Below are positions 44,522-58,873 of a DNA stretch of 64,000 nt, piece after piece. The position numbers were made by a program, and so were the translations under genes. Source of the DNA: Erpobdella octoculata (taxonomy: Eukaryota; Annelida; Clitellata; Hirudinida; Erpobdellidae); NCBI GenBank assembly GCA_963978895.1, contig OZ022241.1, positions 21,927,573 through 21,991,572 on the forward strand, in the 5' to 3' direction. The notes beneath the pieces are model-generated. The model was not told the origin of the DNA, made no database searches, and saw only the letters and a list, made by a program, of their open reading frames with translations. Position 1 is the first letter of the stretch. Every line of letters begins with the position of its first letter.

Positions 44522-47500
44522 ATGGATTTCACGAGAATTCAAATCAAGCCGCTAGAAGGCAAGTCAAATTGGTTGAACTGGAAAGGTAGAGTTTCGATCC
44601 TACTGCGCGGCACACCAGATGTCATGGACGTTGTAGAAGGGAAACTTAAAAAACCAGACGAACCGAGGGATGATTCAACAGAAGCCGAGGTAACTGCATA
44701 TCAAACCGCCTACAGCAAGTTTTTGAAAGCTGACTGCAGTGCCATGGTGATTCTATCAACCAACATGTCAGAAGAATCTCATGAAAAGGTTCGTTCCCAT
44801 GCATGTGCAAGAGAAGTTTGGTTGGAATTACATAGGCTGTTTGATGGAATAAATGAAGACAGAGCCTATGATCTCTGTATGCAGTTCTTTGGTTACAAGA
44901 TGTGTCAAGGTGATGAAGCTGCTACTCATGTTGGTAAGCTAAAGAATATCTGGAAGGAGCTAAAGGTCGAACTTGGTAAAGAAGAAAACAAAGATCTACT
45001 GCTCATGTGCCGTATAATTGAAACATTGCCAAGTGAGTATTTCTCATTTTCTTCGAGTTGGAGAATGTTGAGCAAAGCCGAACGGACTGTTGATAATCTC
45101 ACGAATCAGTTATGTAGTTACGAAAGAGCTCTGGCTGGCAAAACTGAACCCGTTCAACAGGAAGCATTGTTCGCTAAGTCAACATACCCGAAGTCGGCAC
45201 AGAAACAGAAAAGTCAAATAAAGTCTGCAAAACAAGGTACCATTATTTGTCATTACTGCAAGCAAGTAGGACATGTTGTTCGTAAATGTAGAAAATGGAT
45301 TGCCGATGGCAAACCACCGAAGCCAGCAAATGATTTGAACATCAGTCAAGGTAAAGCTCCAGAGTCAGTCCATTCTGTGTCATTGTCTGCTGTGTATTCA
45401 GATGTTCTTGCAATTGATAGTTCTAATTCTGCTGATGGTTGGTATGTAGATAATGGCGCAACCAGTCATTTGACTTTTAGAAGTGACATACTGACAAACT
45501 TCAAGAAATTCTCAAATGTCCAGAGCCTACAGATAGCAGATGGAAATCACGTTGAAGCTGTTGGTGCAGGTACTGTCCACCTGAAAACAGTGATTGATAA
45601 AAAGAACATTGAAGTGAAACTTGAAAACGTGTGGTATGTTCCAAAGTTGAACAGAAATTTGTTTTCAGTATTAGCAGCTCAAGACAGGAAGAAAAACAGT
45701 ATTTTCATGTCTACACAAGAAAGATGTTTCTTCAAGGTCGACAATGTGAAAGTTCTTGTTGGTGCTCGAGAAAGAAATGGTGGTTTGTTCAGGCTGATTG
45801 CAGATACAGTTGTTCCATCTAAGTTACAAGAAGCAAATATTGTAAAGGACGAAAATTTGATTCAGTTGTATCACGAAAGGCTTGCTCATCAAAACAAAAG
45901 ACATGTGAAGTCAATTTTAAAACAAGAATTCAACATAGATGTCAGTATTGATGGTGAAGTTTGTGAAGGATGTGTCTTCGGAAAAGCACATCGCCTGAAG
46001 TTTGGAACCAGAGTTCGAGCAACAAAACCAGGCGAAAGAATACACACTGATGTTTGTGGTCCATTTTGTAATTCATTCTCAAATTATCGCTATTTTGTCC
46101 TGTTTAAAGATGACTACAGTGGCTTCCGTTTTGTCTACTTCATGAAAGAAAAGTCTGAAGTGTCAGAGAAATTGACGTGGATGCTTGCTGAGTGCCAAAC
46201 AGCTGGACATACAGTGATGGAGTTGCTGAGTGACAATGGTGGTGAATTTGACAATGCTGATGTGAAGAAAATTTTGAACAAACATGGTATCCGACAACGT
46301 CTGATAATGCCATACACACCTCAACAAAATGGATGCAGTGAAAGAGAGAATCGCACCTTAGTAGAAGCCGCCAGGGCCATGAGATTAGCTCATGCAGAAT
46401 TACCTCAAGCTTTATGGGCAAAATTGATTCAGACCGCTGGGTACATCTTGAATCGAACTGCACCTACGTGTGTCAAAGGAAAATCACCATACGAACTGTG
46501 GTACAATAGAAAACCAAAAATCACACATTTGCGAATTATTGGTTGTACTGCATATGTTCATGTTCCTGATCAACGAAGAAAAAAGATGGACACTAAAGCT
46601 GAGAAGGGTATATTAGTTGGCTATGAAGGCGATGATGGCTATAGAGTTTTTCTCCAGCCAGGAAATAGAACAGTTCGTTCAAGAGATGTTGTTTTTGATG
46701 AGAAAATTCTAAGAACAACAGTTCCAAATTGGCCATTGAAATCTGATCAAGATGAGTCTGATGCTGATGACGATCAGATGACTGAAAACAGTGGAGCTGT
46801 GACTGAGGAAATACCTACCATTGATGATGAACTGACACAGAGTGGTGCACCTGCTTCAGGCATACAGTTGCGTGACCGTGAATGCATCAAGAGGCCTGCT
46901 CGTTTCGATGACTATGTGATGATAGCAGCAGAAATGTTCCGTTCTTCAGAACCTACCAGCTTTGAGGAGGCAGTTCAAAGTGATCAGAAGAATGAATGGC
47001 AGCAAGCGATGAAAAATGAAATGCAATCGCTTTGTGAAAACCAGACGTGGCATCTTATGGATCTCCCTCCTAAGAAAAAAGCTATTCCATGCAAGTGGGT
47101 CTACAAAGTCAAGACTAATTCAGATGGTTCCATCGAACGTTACAAAGCAAGACTTGTAATTAAAGGCTATGCTCAAAAGAAAGGAGTTGATTACGATCAG
47201 ACCTTCAGTCCAGTGGTCAGAAATACAACTGTTAGAACTCTTTTAAGCGTTGCAGCCAGTGAAAGAATGCATCTGATGCAGTTCGATGTTTCAACGGCAT
47301 TCCTATATGGTGATCTGCAAGAGGAAATCTATATGGAGCAGCCCGAAGGCTTTACTGATGGTTCTGCTAGAGTGTGTAAACTGAAAAGAAGTTTGTATGG
47401 ACTCAAGCAGGCTCCCAGATGTTGGAACACGCGGTTTGGCAATTTCTTAAAGAAGATCGGATTTAAACAAAGTGACGCTGATCCTTGTCTGTTTATAGTG

Positions 47501-48472
47501 GAAAGAAATATGAAAAAATTGTTTCTTGCTTTATATGTTGATGATGGCATTGTCATGGCTACAGATAAACAAGAACTCTCAGAATTTGCAGATAGGTTAA
47601 AATCAGAGTTTAAAATTATAACAAAGCCAGCAAAATATTTCCTGGGAGTAGAAATCAATCAGAAATCTGATGGCTCCATAAAGATCAGTCAAGCTGCCTA
47701 TACGAGAAAAGTTCTTGATCAGTTTGGTATGAGTAATTGTCGGCCATGTGTTACCCCAATCATCTCATCTGAAAAGGCAGAGTTTGATGATAATAATGAA
47801 CCAGTCAAATTTCCTTACAGGTCAGTTGTGGGGGCACTCATGTGGTTAATGACGGGTACCAGACCCGATATTGCATATGCTGTTAGTGTTGCTTCCAGGA
47901 ATTTGGAAAATCCTCTTCATAGTGATGTAGTCCAAGTAAAAAGGATTCTGCGATATCTTAAGGGTACCGAAGATACAGGAATTGTCTACAGACCTCAACA
48001 GAATAAAAACACACTCCTGTGTTATAGTGATGCTGATCATGCAGGTGACCATACCACAGGCAGGTCTACAACTGGTGTGGTTTGTATCTATGCTGAAGGA
48101 GCAATAAGCTGGTTGAGTCAACGACAGACATCAGTTTCTATCTCAACCACAGAAGCAGAGGTAGTAGCGGCTAGTGAGGCCACACGTGAGGTTGTTTGGA
48201 TAAAACGTCTGCTGAACGACATTGTTGGATTTGATGATATTCCAGTCATACAAATTGACAATGAAGCTGCTATTCGTTTGGCTCAGAACCCAGAACATCA
48301 CCGACGTACCAAACACATACAGACTCGTCATTTCTTCATCAGAGAAAAGGTTGCAGACGGTGAAGTTGGTGTCAAGAGTGTCACAACAGAACTTCAAGTG
48401 GCAGATGCACTAACGAAAGCTCTACAAGGACCAAGACTAAAGCAACTGATGATCCACATGGGACTCGGTTAA
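44522..48472 (+). CDS. copia Gag-Pol polyprotein, intact
   Basis: A single 1316-residue ORF. The gag capsid region occupies about residues 1-230; a CCHC knuckle CHYCKQVGHVVRKC lies at about 242-255. Protease: WYVDNGATSHLT (D-N-G-A). Integrase: zinc region YHERLAHQNKRH with CEGCVFGKAH, then HTDVCGPF, LLSDNGGEFD and QQNGCSERENR giving D-D-E. RT: FDVSTAFLYGDLQEEIY and LALYVDDGIV. RNase H: CYSDADHAGD, STTEAEVVAASEA and DNEAAIRLA. The order PR-IN-RT-RH is diagnostic of Ty1/copia. Start: the ATG at 44522 is the first in frame, 120 bp after the primer site. No gag-pol frameshift exists, so Gag dosage must be set another way (copia of Drosophila uses splicing). Probably competent. Confidence 0.96.
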   Translation: MDFTRIQIKPLEGKSNWLNWKGRVSILLRGTPDVMDVVEGKLKKPDEPRDDSTEAEVTAYQTAYSKFLKADCSAMVILSTNMSEESHEKVRSHACAREVWLELHRLFDGINEDRAYDLCMQFFGYKMCQGDEAATHVGKLKNIWKELKVELGKEENKDLLLMCRIIETLPSEYFSFSSSWRMLSKAERTVDNLTNQLCSYERALAGKTEPVQQEALFAKSTYPKSAQKQKSQIKSAKQGTIICHYCKQVGHVVRKCRKWIADGKPPKPANDLNISQGKAPESVHSVSLSAVYSDVLAIDSSNSADGWYVDNGATSHLTFRSDILTNFKKFSNVQSLQIADGNHVEAVGAGTVHLKTVIDKKNIEVKLENVWYVPKLNRNLFSVLAAQDRKKNSIFMSTQERCFFKVDNVKVLVGARERNGGLFRLIADTVVPSKLQEANIVKDENLIQLYHERLAHQNKRHVKSILKQEFNIDVSIDGEVCEGCVFGKAHRLKFGTRVRATKPGERIHTDVCGPFCNSFSNYRYFVLFKDDYSGFRFVYFMKEKSEVSEKLTWMLAECQTAGHTVMELLSDNGGEFDNADVKKILNKHGIRQRLIMPYTPQQNGCSERENRTLVEAARAMRLAHAELPQALWAKLIQTAGYILNRTAPTCVKGKSPYELWYNRKPKITHLRIIGCTAYVHVPDQRRKKMDTKAEKGILVGYEGDDGYRVFLQPGNRTVRSRDVVFDEKILRTTVPNWPLKSDQDESDADDDQMTENSGAVTEEIPTIDDELTQSGAPASGIQLRDRECIKRPARFDDYVMIAAEMFRSSEPTSFEEAVQSDQKNEWQQAMKNEMQSLCENQTWHLMDLPPKKKAIPCKWVYKVKTNSDGSIERYKARLVIKGYAQKKGVDYDQTFSPVVRNTTVRTLLSVAASERMHLMQFDVSTAFLYGDLQEEIYMEQPEGFTDGSARVCKLKRSLYGLKQAPRCWNTRFGNFLKKIGFKQSDADPCLFIVERNMKKLFLALYVDDGIVMATDKQELSEFADRLKSEFKIITKPAKYFLGVEINQKSDGSIKISQAAYTRKVLDQFGMSNCRPCVTPIISSEKAEFDDNNEPVKFPYRSVVGALMWLMTGTRPDIAYAVSVASRNLENPLHSDVVQVKRILRYLKGTEDTGIVYRPQQNKNTLLCYSDADHAGDHTTGRSTTGVVCIYAEGAISWLSQRQTSVSISTTEAEVVAASEATREVVWIKRLLNDIVGFDDIPVIQIDNEAAIRLAQNPEHHRRTKHIQTRHFFIREKVADGEVGVKSVTTELQVADALTKALQGPRLKQLMIHMGLG

Positions 48473-48545
48473 ATTTTCCTGGGAAATCAAGTAGTTTTCT
48501 AAGAATGAAATTGGTCAGACTGATAACTGTTACGATTTATGCTCA

Positions 48546-48556
48546 AAATGAGAAGG
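48546..48556 (+). promoter_or_regulatory. copia polypurine tract
   Basis: aaaatgagaagg immediately precedes the 3' LTR, the expected site of plus-strand priming. Confidence 0.75.
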
Positions 48557-48744
48557 TGTTGAATATAGTTTTTGTTTTGCTTATAAATCGAACAGTTTAT
48601 TTTATCTATTATTAATTGACCATTGTTCTTTTTATTCTATGTACTTCCGTCTTCCTTCTTTGTTGTTTCTCGAGTCGACATGTTGCTTTTAGTTGTGTAC
48701 AATAAATTCGGGTTTTACTCTTAAATAAAGTATAAAACACAATA
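48557..48744 (+). repeat. copia 3' LTR
   Basis: It is identical to the 5' LTR except for a C instead of A in gttgtgtacaataaa. Confidence 0.95.
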
Positions 48745-48749
48745 GTGTT

Positions 48750-52722
<3,973 letters not shown>

Positions 52723-52740
52723 ACTGGTGTCGGAAGCAGG
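52723..52740 (+). promoter_or_regulatory. gypsy-2 primer-binding site
   Basis: actggtgtcggaagcagg follows the LTR. TGG start fits a tRNA 3' CCA end; the tRNA identity is not assigned. Confidence 0.7.
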
Positions 52741-52752
52741 ATACTTTTGGAA

Positions 52753-53868
52753 ATGGGTTTAATTACTTTGGAAGAATTGAAGTGCTCAGATTTAAAAGGG
52801 CAGCTTCTTCTGAGGGGTTTATCTACTGTTGGCAAAAAGAACGAGCTAAAAGAAAGGCTGCAACAATTTCTCGAAGATGAGGGAAAAGACCCTAATACTT
52901 TTGAGTTTGAAATCAAAACACCAATGGAATTGATGACATTGATGAGAGAGGAAAGCATAGCAGCACAGGAAGTAAACAGAGCAGCACAAGAAGAGAACAG
53001 AGCAGCGCAACGAAGAATTGAAGAGCTAATTATTGACGATCGGCTTCGTTTATCAGAAGTTGAAAACAGAGTCAGTAACCTGGAGAAGCTGGTGAAAGAG
53101 AACGTCGGAGAAATCGAAACAAGATTGAACAATATGTTCAAACAAGTACAGAATGGTTGCCAAGTCCAAGAAAGAATTCATTTCCTTGAACATGCCAAGA
53201 CCCCGGTTTTTGATGGCACTGTGTCATGGTCCGTCTACAAAGCTCAATTTGAAATTGCTGCCAGGAAAAATAATTGGTTAACCAGCCTGCAGAAGGCGGA
53301 AAATCTGGTATTTTCTTTGAGGGGAGAAGCTTTACAGCTTCTCGAGCTTATTGCAGATAGAGATGATTACGATGCAATCGTGAAGGTTCTCGAAAGCAGA
53401 TTCGGCAATCAACACGCGCCAGAAATTTTTCGAGCTCAACTCAAGAGTCGACGCCAGAAACCCGAAGAAAGTTTGCAACAGCTGGAAGCGGATATAGAAC
53501 GGCTTGCTAATCTGGGATACCCCTTGTGCCCTCGAAATGTCCTCAACACAATTATTGCGGATGGATTCATAGCGGCCTTGAAGAACTCTGAAACCCAAAA
53601 GGCTCTTAGGGTTGCCCGCGTAGCTAGTCCCAGCGAAGCTTTGGCATTTGCAATAAATTATGAAGCCTCTGTGGAGCCATCTGATAGGTCTCGTCACGTA
53701 AGAAAATTGGGAAGCGAGGACGAAGATGAACTGGATGATCGAGTCCGGAGAGTAATTAAGGAAAGAATTAACTGGAAAGGGAATAACTCACCACGCTGCT
53801 GGAGTTGTGGAAGACCGGGACATCTACAAAAAGACTGTATAATTCAGATGTTTAGACCCGGGCAATAG
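52753..53868 (+). CDS. gypsy-2 Gag with N-terminal SAP-like domain
   Basis: The ATG at 52753 is chosen because the upstream in-frame codons lie inside the LTR and primer site. Residues 1-45 (LEELKCSDLKGQLLLRGLST then KKNELKERLQQFLEDEG) have the helix-extended-loop-helix pattern of SAP DNA-binding domains. A coiled coil follows (AAQEVNRAAQEENRAAQRRI), then a capsid region (VYKAQFEIAARKNNW, VKVLESRFGN, RRQKPEESLQQLEADIERLA) and the knuckle CWSCGRPGHLQKDC near the end. Translation stops at UAG 53866-53868, in frame with pol. Gag forms the particle. The SAP assignment is by pattern only. Confidence 0.9.
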   Translation: MGLITLEELKCSDLKGQLLLRGLSTVGKKNELKERLQQFLEDEGKDPNTFEFEIKTPMELMTLMREESIAAQEVNRAAQEENRAAQRRIEELIIDDRLRLSEVENRVSNLEKLVKENVGEIETRLNNMFKQVQNGCQVQERIHFLEHAKTPVFDGTVSWSVYKAQFEIAARKNNWLTSLQKAENLVFSLRGEALQLLELIADRDDYDAIVKVLESRFGNQHAPEIFRAQLKSRRQKPEESLQQLEADIERLANLGYPLCPRNVLNTIIADGFIAALKNSETQKALRVARVASPSEALAFAINYEASVEPSDRSRHVRKLGSEDEDELDDRVRRVIKERINWKGNNSPRCWSCGRPGHLQKDCIIQMFRPGQ

Positions 53869-53874
53869 GAGAAA

Positions 53875-56800
53875 ATGGATCACTGTAGGCGTAATGATGT
53901 CAAACAAGAAAAACCCATAAAGGCCCAATACAACAAGAAAAAATCAGATTCTGTGAAGGTAAAAGATAATTTGCCTTGCAGAGTTGTGCCAGTTACCGTT
54001 CTTGGAAAAGGAACTAGTTTATTTGTGGAAGGTAGATTAGGAATGAGAAACTGTAAGTTTATTATTGATACGGGAGCTTCTTGTTCAATCATAAAACCTT
54101 GTTTGGCGAAAGGAGAGGTTTTACAAAGTGGAAAGCACATCCGTTTAAAGACTGCAACAGGAGAGCTTGTTCCAGTAGTTGGTAAAATTCAAACTGAAAT
54201 AAGGCTGGGAAATAAGACTTTTCAGCACCAGTTTCTGGTTGCTGATATAGAAGAAGAATGTCTACTTGGGCTTGACTTTATGAGAATTCAGGGGTTTGCA
54301 GTGGACTTAAAAATGGGAACATTCAGACAGGGAAATATGGAAATACCTGTTTGCTATAAAGGCGAAACAAATTCGGTAAAGCGAGTATTGGTAACAAAGA
54401 GCATCATTGTACCTGCTCAGTCGGAGTCTTTGGTTTGGGCAAGAATAGAGAATGAGAAAAATTTAAGAGTTGTTGGGTTCATCGAGCCCCTGAACGGAGT
54501 TGAAAAACATGGACTAATGATCGGAAAAACACTGGTACGAACGGAGTCAGGAAGCTACGTGCCAGTCAGAGTTATGAATGTGACAGAATGCGACAAGCAA
54601 ATAACAAAAGGTGATGAAATTGCGGTATGCAGCCCAGTCGATCACATAGTGGCATGTACCACAGTGGTTGGTAAAAATAATAATAAAAAGAGAATGAAGT
54701 ACTCGCAAATTCAGGAACGGCTTGAAGCCGCTAAAACTTCATTAAAACCAATGGACTATGTCAAAGCGGAAAAGCTGATTGAAGAATATTGTGATATAAT
54801 AGCTATTGACGAAGAAGACAATGAGAAAACAAAGATCGTTGAACACCGAATTCGAACTGGTAATACAGAGCCCATTCGTCAACTGCCACGAAGGCTTCCA
54901 CTGGCAAAGCGGGAAGAAGCTAGAAAGATGTTAGAAAAGATGAAGAAACAAGGAGTTATTGAACCATCCAATAGTCCATGGAGTTCACCTGTAGTACTTG
55001 TTAGGAAGAAAGATAACTCGCTACGTTTTTGTGTCGACTACAGAATGTTAAACGAGGTCACACAAAAAGATAGTTACCCTTTGCCCAGAATCGATGACAC
55101 CATCGATACACTTGCGGGATCTCGAATGTTTTCTACTTTAGATCTTAAGAGCGGATATTGGCAGGTGGGAATACATTCCCAGGATCGCGAGAAAACTGCC
55201 TTTTCAATAGGTGAAGGATTGTGGCAATTTACAGTGATGCCATTTGGCTTGTGCAACGCACCCGCAACTTTCGAGCGACTTATGGAGTATGTGTTACAAG
55301 GATTAAATTGGAGAACGTGTTTTGTTTATTTGGACGACATTATTGTTGTTGGAAAGACGTTTGAAGAGCATCTACACAATCTTGGAGAAGTTTTCCAAAG
55401 GATCCGGGATGCTGGTATGAAGCTAAATCCAGCAAAGTGTGCACTTTTCAAAAGCAAGGTGAAATATCTTGGTCATATAGTTTCTGCCGAAGGGGTAGGA
55501 ACCGATCCTGAGAAAATTGAAGCGGTTAACCATTGGCCTGTTCCGAGAAATTCTCAAGAATTAAGAAGCTTTCTTGGTTTGTGCACATATTATCGACGAT
55601 TTGTAGCCAGCTTTTCCAGCATTGCAAAGGAACTATATAAGCTTACAGAAAAGAATGCATCGTTTGATTGGTCAGAGGCAAATCAACAGGCGTTCGAACG
55701 GTTAAAAACAGCTTTGAGTTTGACGCCAGTTCTGTCGTATCCAATCCCTGGAAAAGATTTTGTATTAGACACAGATGCAAGTAATGAAGGAATAGGGGCA
55801 GTGCTTAGTCAAATTGTTGACGGCAATGAAAAGGTTATAGCTTATTATAGCAGAACTTTGTCGAAACCGGAGCGCAATTATTGCGTCACCAGACGTGAGT
55901 TATTAGCAATCGTTGACTCTATTAAGCACTTTCACAAGTATTTATATGGTCAAAAGTTTTTGTTGAGAACGGATCACGCTGCTTTGAAATGGCTTTTAAA
56001 TTTTAAAAATCCAGAAGAACAAGTGGCTAGGTGGATTGAACATTTACAATCATACGAGTTTGAAATTCAGCATCGGAAGGGTGAACAGCACAAAAATGCT
56101 GACGCACTGTCACGACGACCTTGCAATGATGAATGTAAGTATTGCATTCGCATGGAGGGGAAGGAAATAAATAATCAGTGTTTTCAGGTACGGTTTCAAA
56201 TTGAAGACACTTGGTCAGATGATGTGATTCGAGACGAACAATTAAAAGATGATGATATAGGGCCGATTTTGAGATGGATGGAAGAAGGGAAGAAACCTGA
56301 CTGGCAAGAGATTTCTGAATTGAGTCCTGCTACTAAATCGTATTGGGCACAATGGGACTCTCTAAGGGTTGTGAACGGATCTCTAAAAAGAATTTTGGAA
56401 AGCACTGATGGTTCCACCAATGTTTTGCAATTAATTATTCCAAAAGTAAAAGTACCAGAAGTGCTCCAACAAATGCACTCCGGAGTATCAGGGGGACATC
56501 TAGGGATGAATAAAACGTTGGACAAGATCCGCCAAAGATTTTATTGGGTATACTGTAAAATGGATGTAGAGGAATGGTGTAAAAAATGTGATACCTGTGC
56601 CGCTAGTAAAGGACCACACGCTAAAACAAAGGGCCATTTACAACAGTACAATGTAGGTTCCCCTTTTGAAAGAATTGCTATAGATTTAGCAGGTCCATTT
56701 CCAGTGTCAAAATCTGGCAATAAGTACATTCTTGTGGTCATAGATTATTTTACAAAATGGCCAGAGGTTTTTGCTATACCTAATCAAGAAGCAGTGACAG

Positions 56801-57534
56801 TTGCCAACGTTGTTGTTGATGGCTGGGTTAGTCGCTATGGAGTACCAATGGAGCTCCATTCGGATCAGGGCAGGAACTTTGATTCACAATTGTTTAGAGA
56901 AATGTGCCGTGTTTTAGGCATACATAAAACCCGCACAACTCCCCTTCATCCTCAGTCTGACGGTATGGTGGAACGATTTAATCGAACTATTCAACAGCAC
57001 TTGTCTAAGATGGTCGGTGAAAACCAAGTTGATTGGGATAAACACATTCCGTTATTTTTGATGGCTTACAGAAGATCGGTTCACAACACGACGAAGGCCA
57101 CCCCAAGTAAAATGTTATTTGGACGGGAGATACGACTTCCTTGCGATCTTATGTTTGGAAGTCCGGGAGACAAAATAGAATCGGAAAGCGAGTATGCCGC
57201 ACAATTGCGGGCTCGGTTAAATGAAATTCATTTCGTAGCCCGAAATAGGATCAAGGCAGCCAGCGACAGAATGAAAACTCGGTATGATCGCCAATCAAAT
57301 ATGAAAAAGTTCAAAGAAAATGATTTGGTGTGGTTCTACAATCCCCAACGCAAAATTGGGAAATCACCTAAACTTCAACAGGACTGGGAAGGACCATATA
57401 GAATTATTAAAAAGATCAATGATGTCATCTACCGGATTCAAAAGGGCCAACGTACTAAGATGAAAGTAATTCATGTTGACCGCCTTGCCAAATATTATGG
57501 AGGCAATGAAACTGTTCGGGACGAACAGGATTAA
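53875..57534 (+). CDS. gypsy-2 Pol polyprotein (PR-RT-RH-IN)
   Basis: The frame is the same as gag, separated only by one UAG, so Pol is probably made by stop readthrough; the ATG at 53875 is merely the first Met. Protease: FIIDTGASCSII. RT: SLRFCVDYRMLN, FSTLDLKSGYWQV, MPFGLCNAPATF and FVYLDDIIVVG. RNase H: LDTDASNEGIGAVL and RRELLAIVDSIKHF. Integrase: HSGVSGGHLGMNKTL with CKKCDTCAASK (HHCC), then IDLAGPFP, LHSDQGRNFD and QSDGMVERFNR (DDE). A GPY/F-like end WEGPYRIIKKINDVIYRI follows. There is no chromodomain and no envelope. All catalytic residues are present across 1219 codons, and it is potentially active. Confidence 0.95.
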   Translation: MDHCRRNDVKQEKPIKAQYNKKKSDSVKVKDNLPCRVVPVTVLGKGTSLFVEGRLGMRNCKFIIDTGASCSIIKPCLAKGEVLQSGKHIRLKTATGELVPVVGKIQTEIRLGNKTFQHQFLVADIEEECLLGLDFMRIQGFAVDLKMGTFRQGNMEIPVCYKGETNSVKRVLVTKSIIVPAQSESLVWARIENEKNLRVVGFIEPLNGVEKHGLMIGKTLVRTESGSYVPVRVMNVTECDKQITKGDEIAVCSPVDHIVACTTVVGKNNNKKRMKYSQIQERLEAAKTSLKPMDYVKAEKLIEEYCDIIAIDEEDNEKTKIVEHRIRTGNTEPIRQLPRRLPLAKREEARKMLEKMKKQGVIEPSNSPWSSPVVLVRKKDNSLRFCVDYRMLNEVTQKDSYPLPRIDDTIDTLAGSRMFSTLDLKSGYWQVGIHSQDREKTAFSIGEGLWQFTVMPFGLCNAPATFERLMEYVLQGLNWRTCFVYLDDIIVVGKTFEEHLHNLGEVFQRIRDAGMKLNPAKCALFKSKVKYLGHIVSAEGVGTDPEKIEAVNHWPVPRNSQELRSFLGLCTYYRRFVASFSSIAKELYKLTEKNASFDWSEANQQAFERLKTALSLTPVLSYPIPGKDFVLDTDASNEGIGAVLSQIVDGNEKVIAYYSRTLSKPERNYCVTRRELLAIVDSIKHFHKYLYGQKFLLRTDHAALKWLLNFKNPEEQVARWIEHLQSYEFEIQHRKGEQHKNADALSRRPCNDECKYCIRMEGKEINNQCFQVRFQIEDTWSDDVIRDEQLKDDDIGPILRWMEEGKKPDWQEISELSPATKSYWAQWDSLRVVNGSLKRILESTDGSTNVLQLIIPKVKVPEVLQQMHSGVSGGHLGMNKTLDKIRQRFYWVYCKMDVEEWCKKCDTCAASKGPHAKTKGHLQQYNVGSPFERIAIDLAGPFPVSKSGNKYILVVIDYFTKWPEVFAIPNQEAVTVANVVVDGWVSRYGVPMELHSDQGRNFDSQLFREMCRVLGIHKTRTTPLHPQSDGMVERFNRTIQQHLSKMVGENQVDWDKHIPLFLMAYRRSVHNTTKATPSKMLFGREIRLPCDLMFGSPGDKIESESEYAAQLRARLNEIHFVARNRIKAASDRMKTRYDRQSNMKKFKENDLVWFYNPQRKIGKSPKLQQDWEGPYRIIKKINDVIYRIQKGQRTKMKVIHVDRLAKYYGGNETVRDEQD

Positions 57535-57546
57535 GAAGGGGGTAGT

Positions 57547-58467
<921 letters not shown>

Positions 58468-58471
58468 ATAT

Positions 58472-58523
<52 letters not shown>
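58468..58523. repeat. (TA)n microsatellite at the PLE-D 3' end
   Basis: The TA tract joins the SINE body to the minus-strand PLE terminus encoding NRVCLKE. Confidence 0.95.
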
Positions 58524-58527
<4 letters not shown>

Positions 58528-58653
58528 TTTTAGGCAAACTCGATTGAAAAAAGTGGCGCACTTGGCTGAATCGATTTTATTTTTAATTTTTTCCAATACT
58601 CTAAATCGGTTTAAAAATAATTTATTCTCAAACACAAACTCCATAATCTTATA

Positions 58654-58697
58654 GGCTAATAGATCTATTTCGGCAATTTTTTGCCATCATCAGAGCC
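58654..58697 (-). ncRNA. hammerhead ribozyme candidate (PLE-D copy 1)
   Basis: Minus strand: stem I GGCU/AGCC, core CUGAUGA, an extra U, stem II GGCAA/UUGCC with an AAAA loop, core GAA, palindromic stem III AUAGAUCUAU, cleavage base U. Confidence 0.75.
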
Positions 58698-58873
58698 GTT
58701 TAACTTTTTAAAAATAAAATGCAGTGACTAAATGGTAAAAGATACAACTAATTGAAAGGAATTAAAATACAATTAAAATAAAATTTAAATTCATTATATA
58801 CAAATGTAACAACATAAAAAATATTTAAATTAAAATAATTATAATAATAACAGTAATAACTAAATAATTAAGA

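Larger units (their letters stand above)
44195..48744 (+). mobile_element. copia element, complete and structurally intact
   Basis: Two 188-bp LTRs (44195-44382, 48557-48744) differ at a single base by my reading. They flank one uninterrupted 1316-codon ORF. The 5-bp gtgtt occurs outside both ends (44190-44194, 48745-48749). The near-identity of the LTRs implies recent insertion. All structural parts for transposition are visible. Confidence 0.97.
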
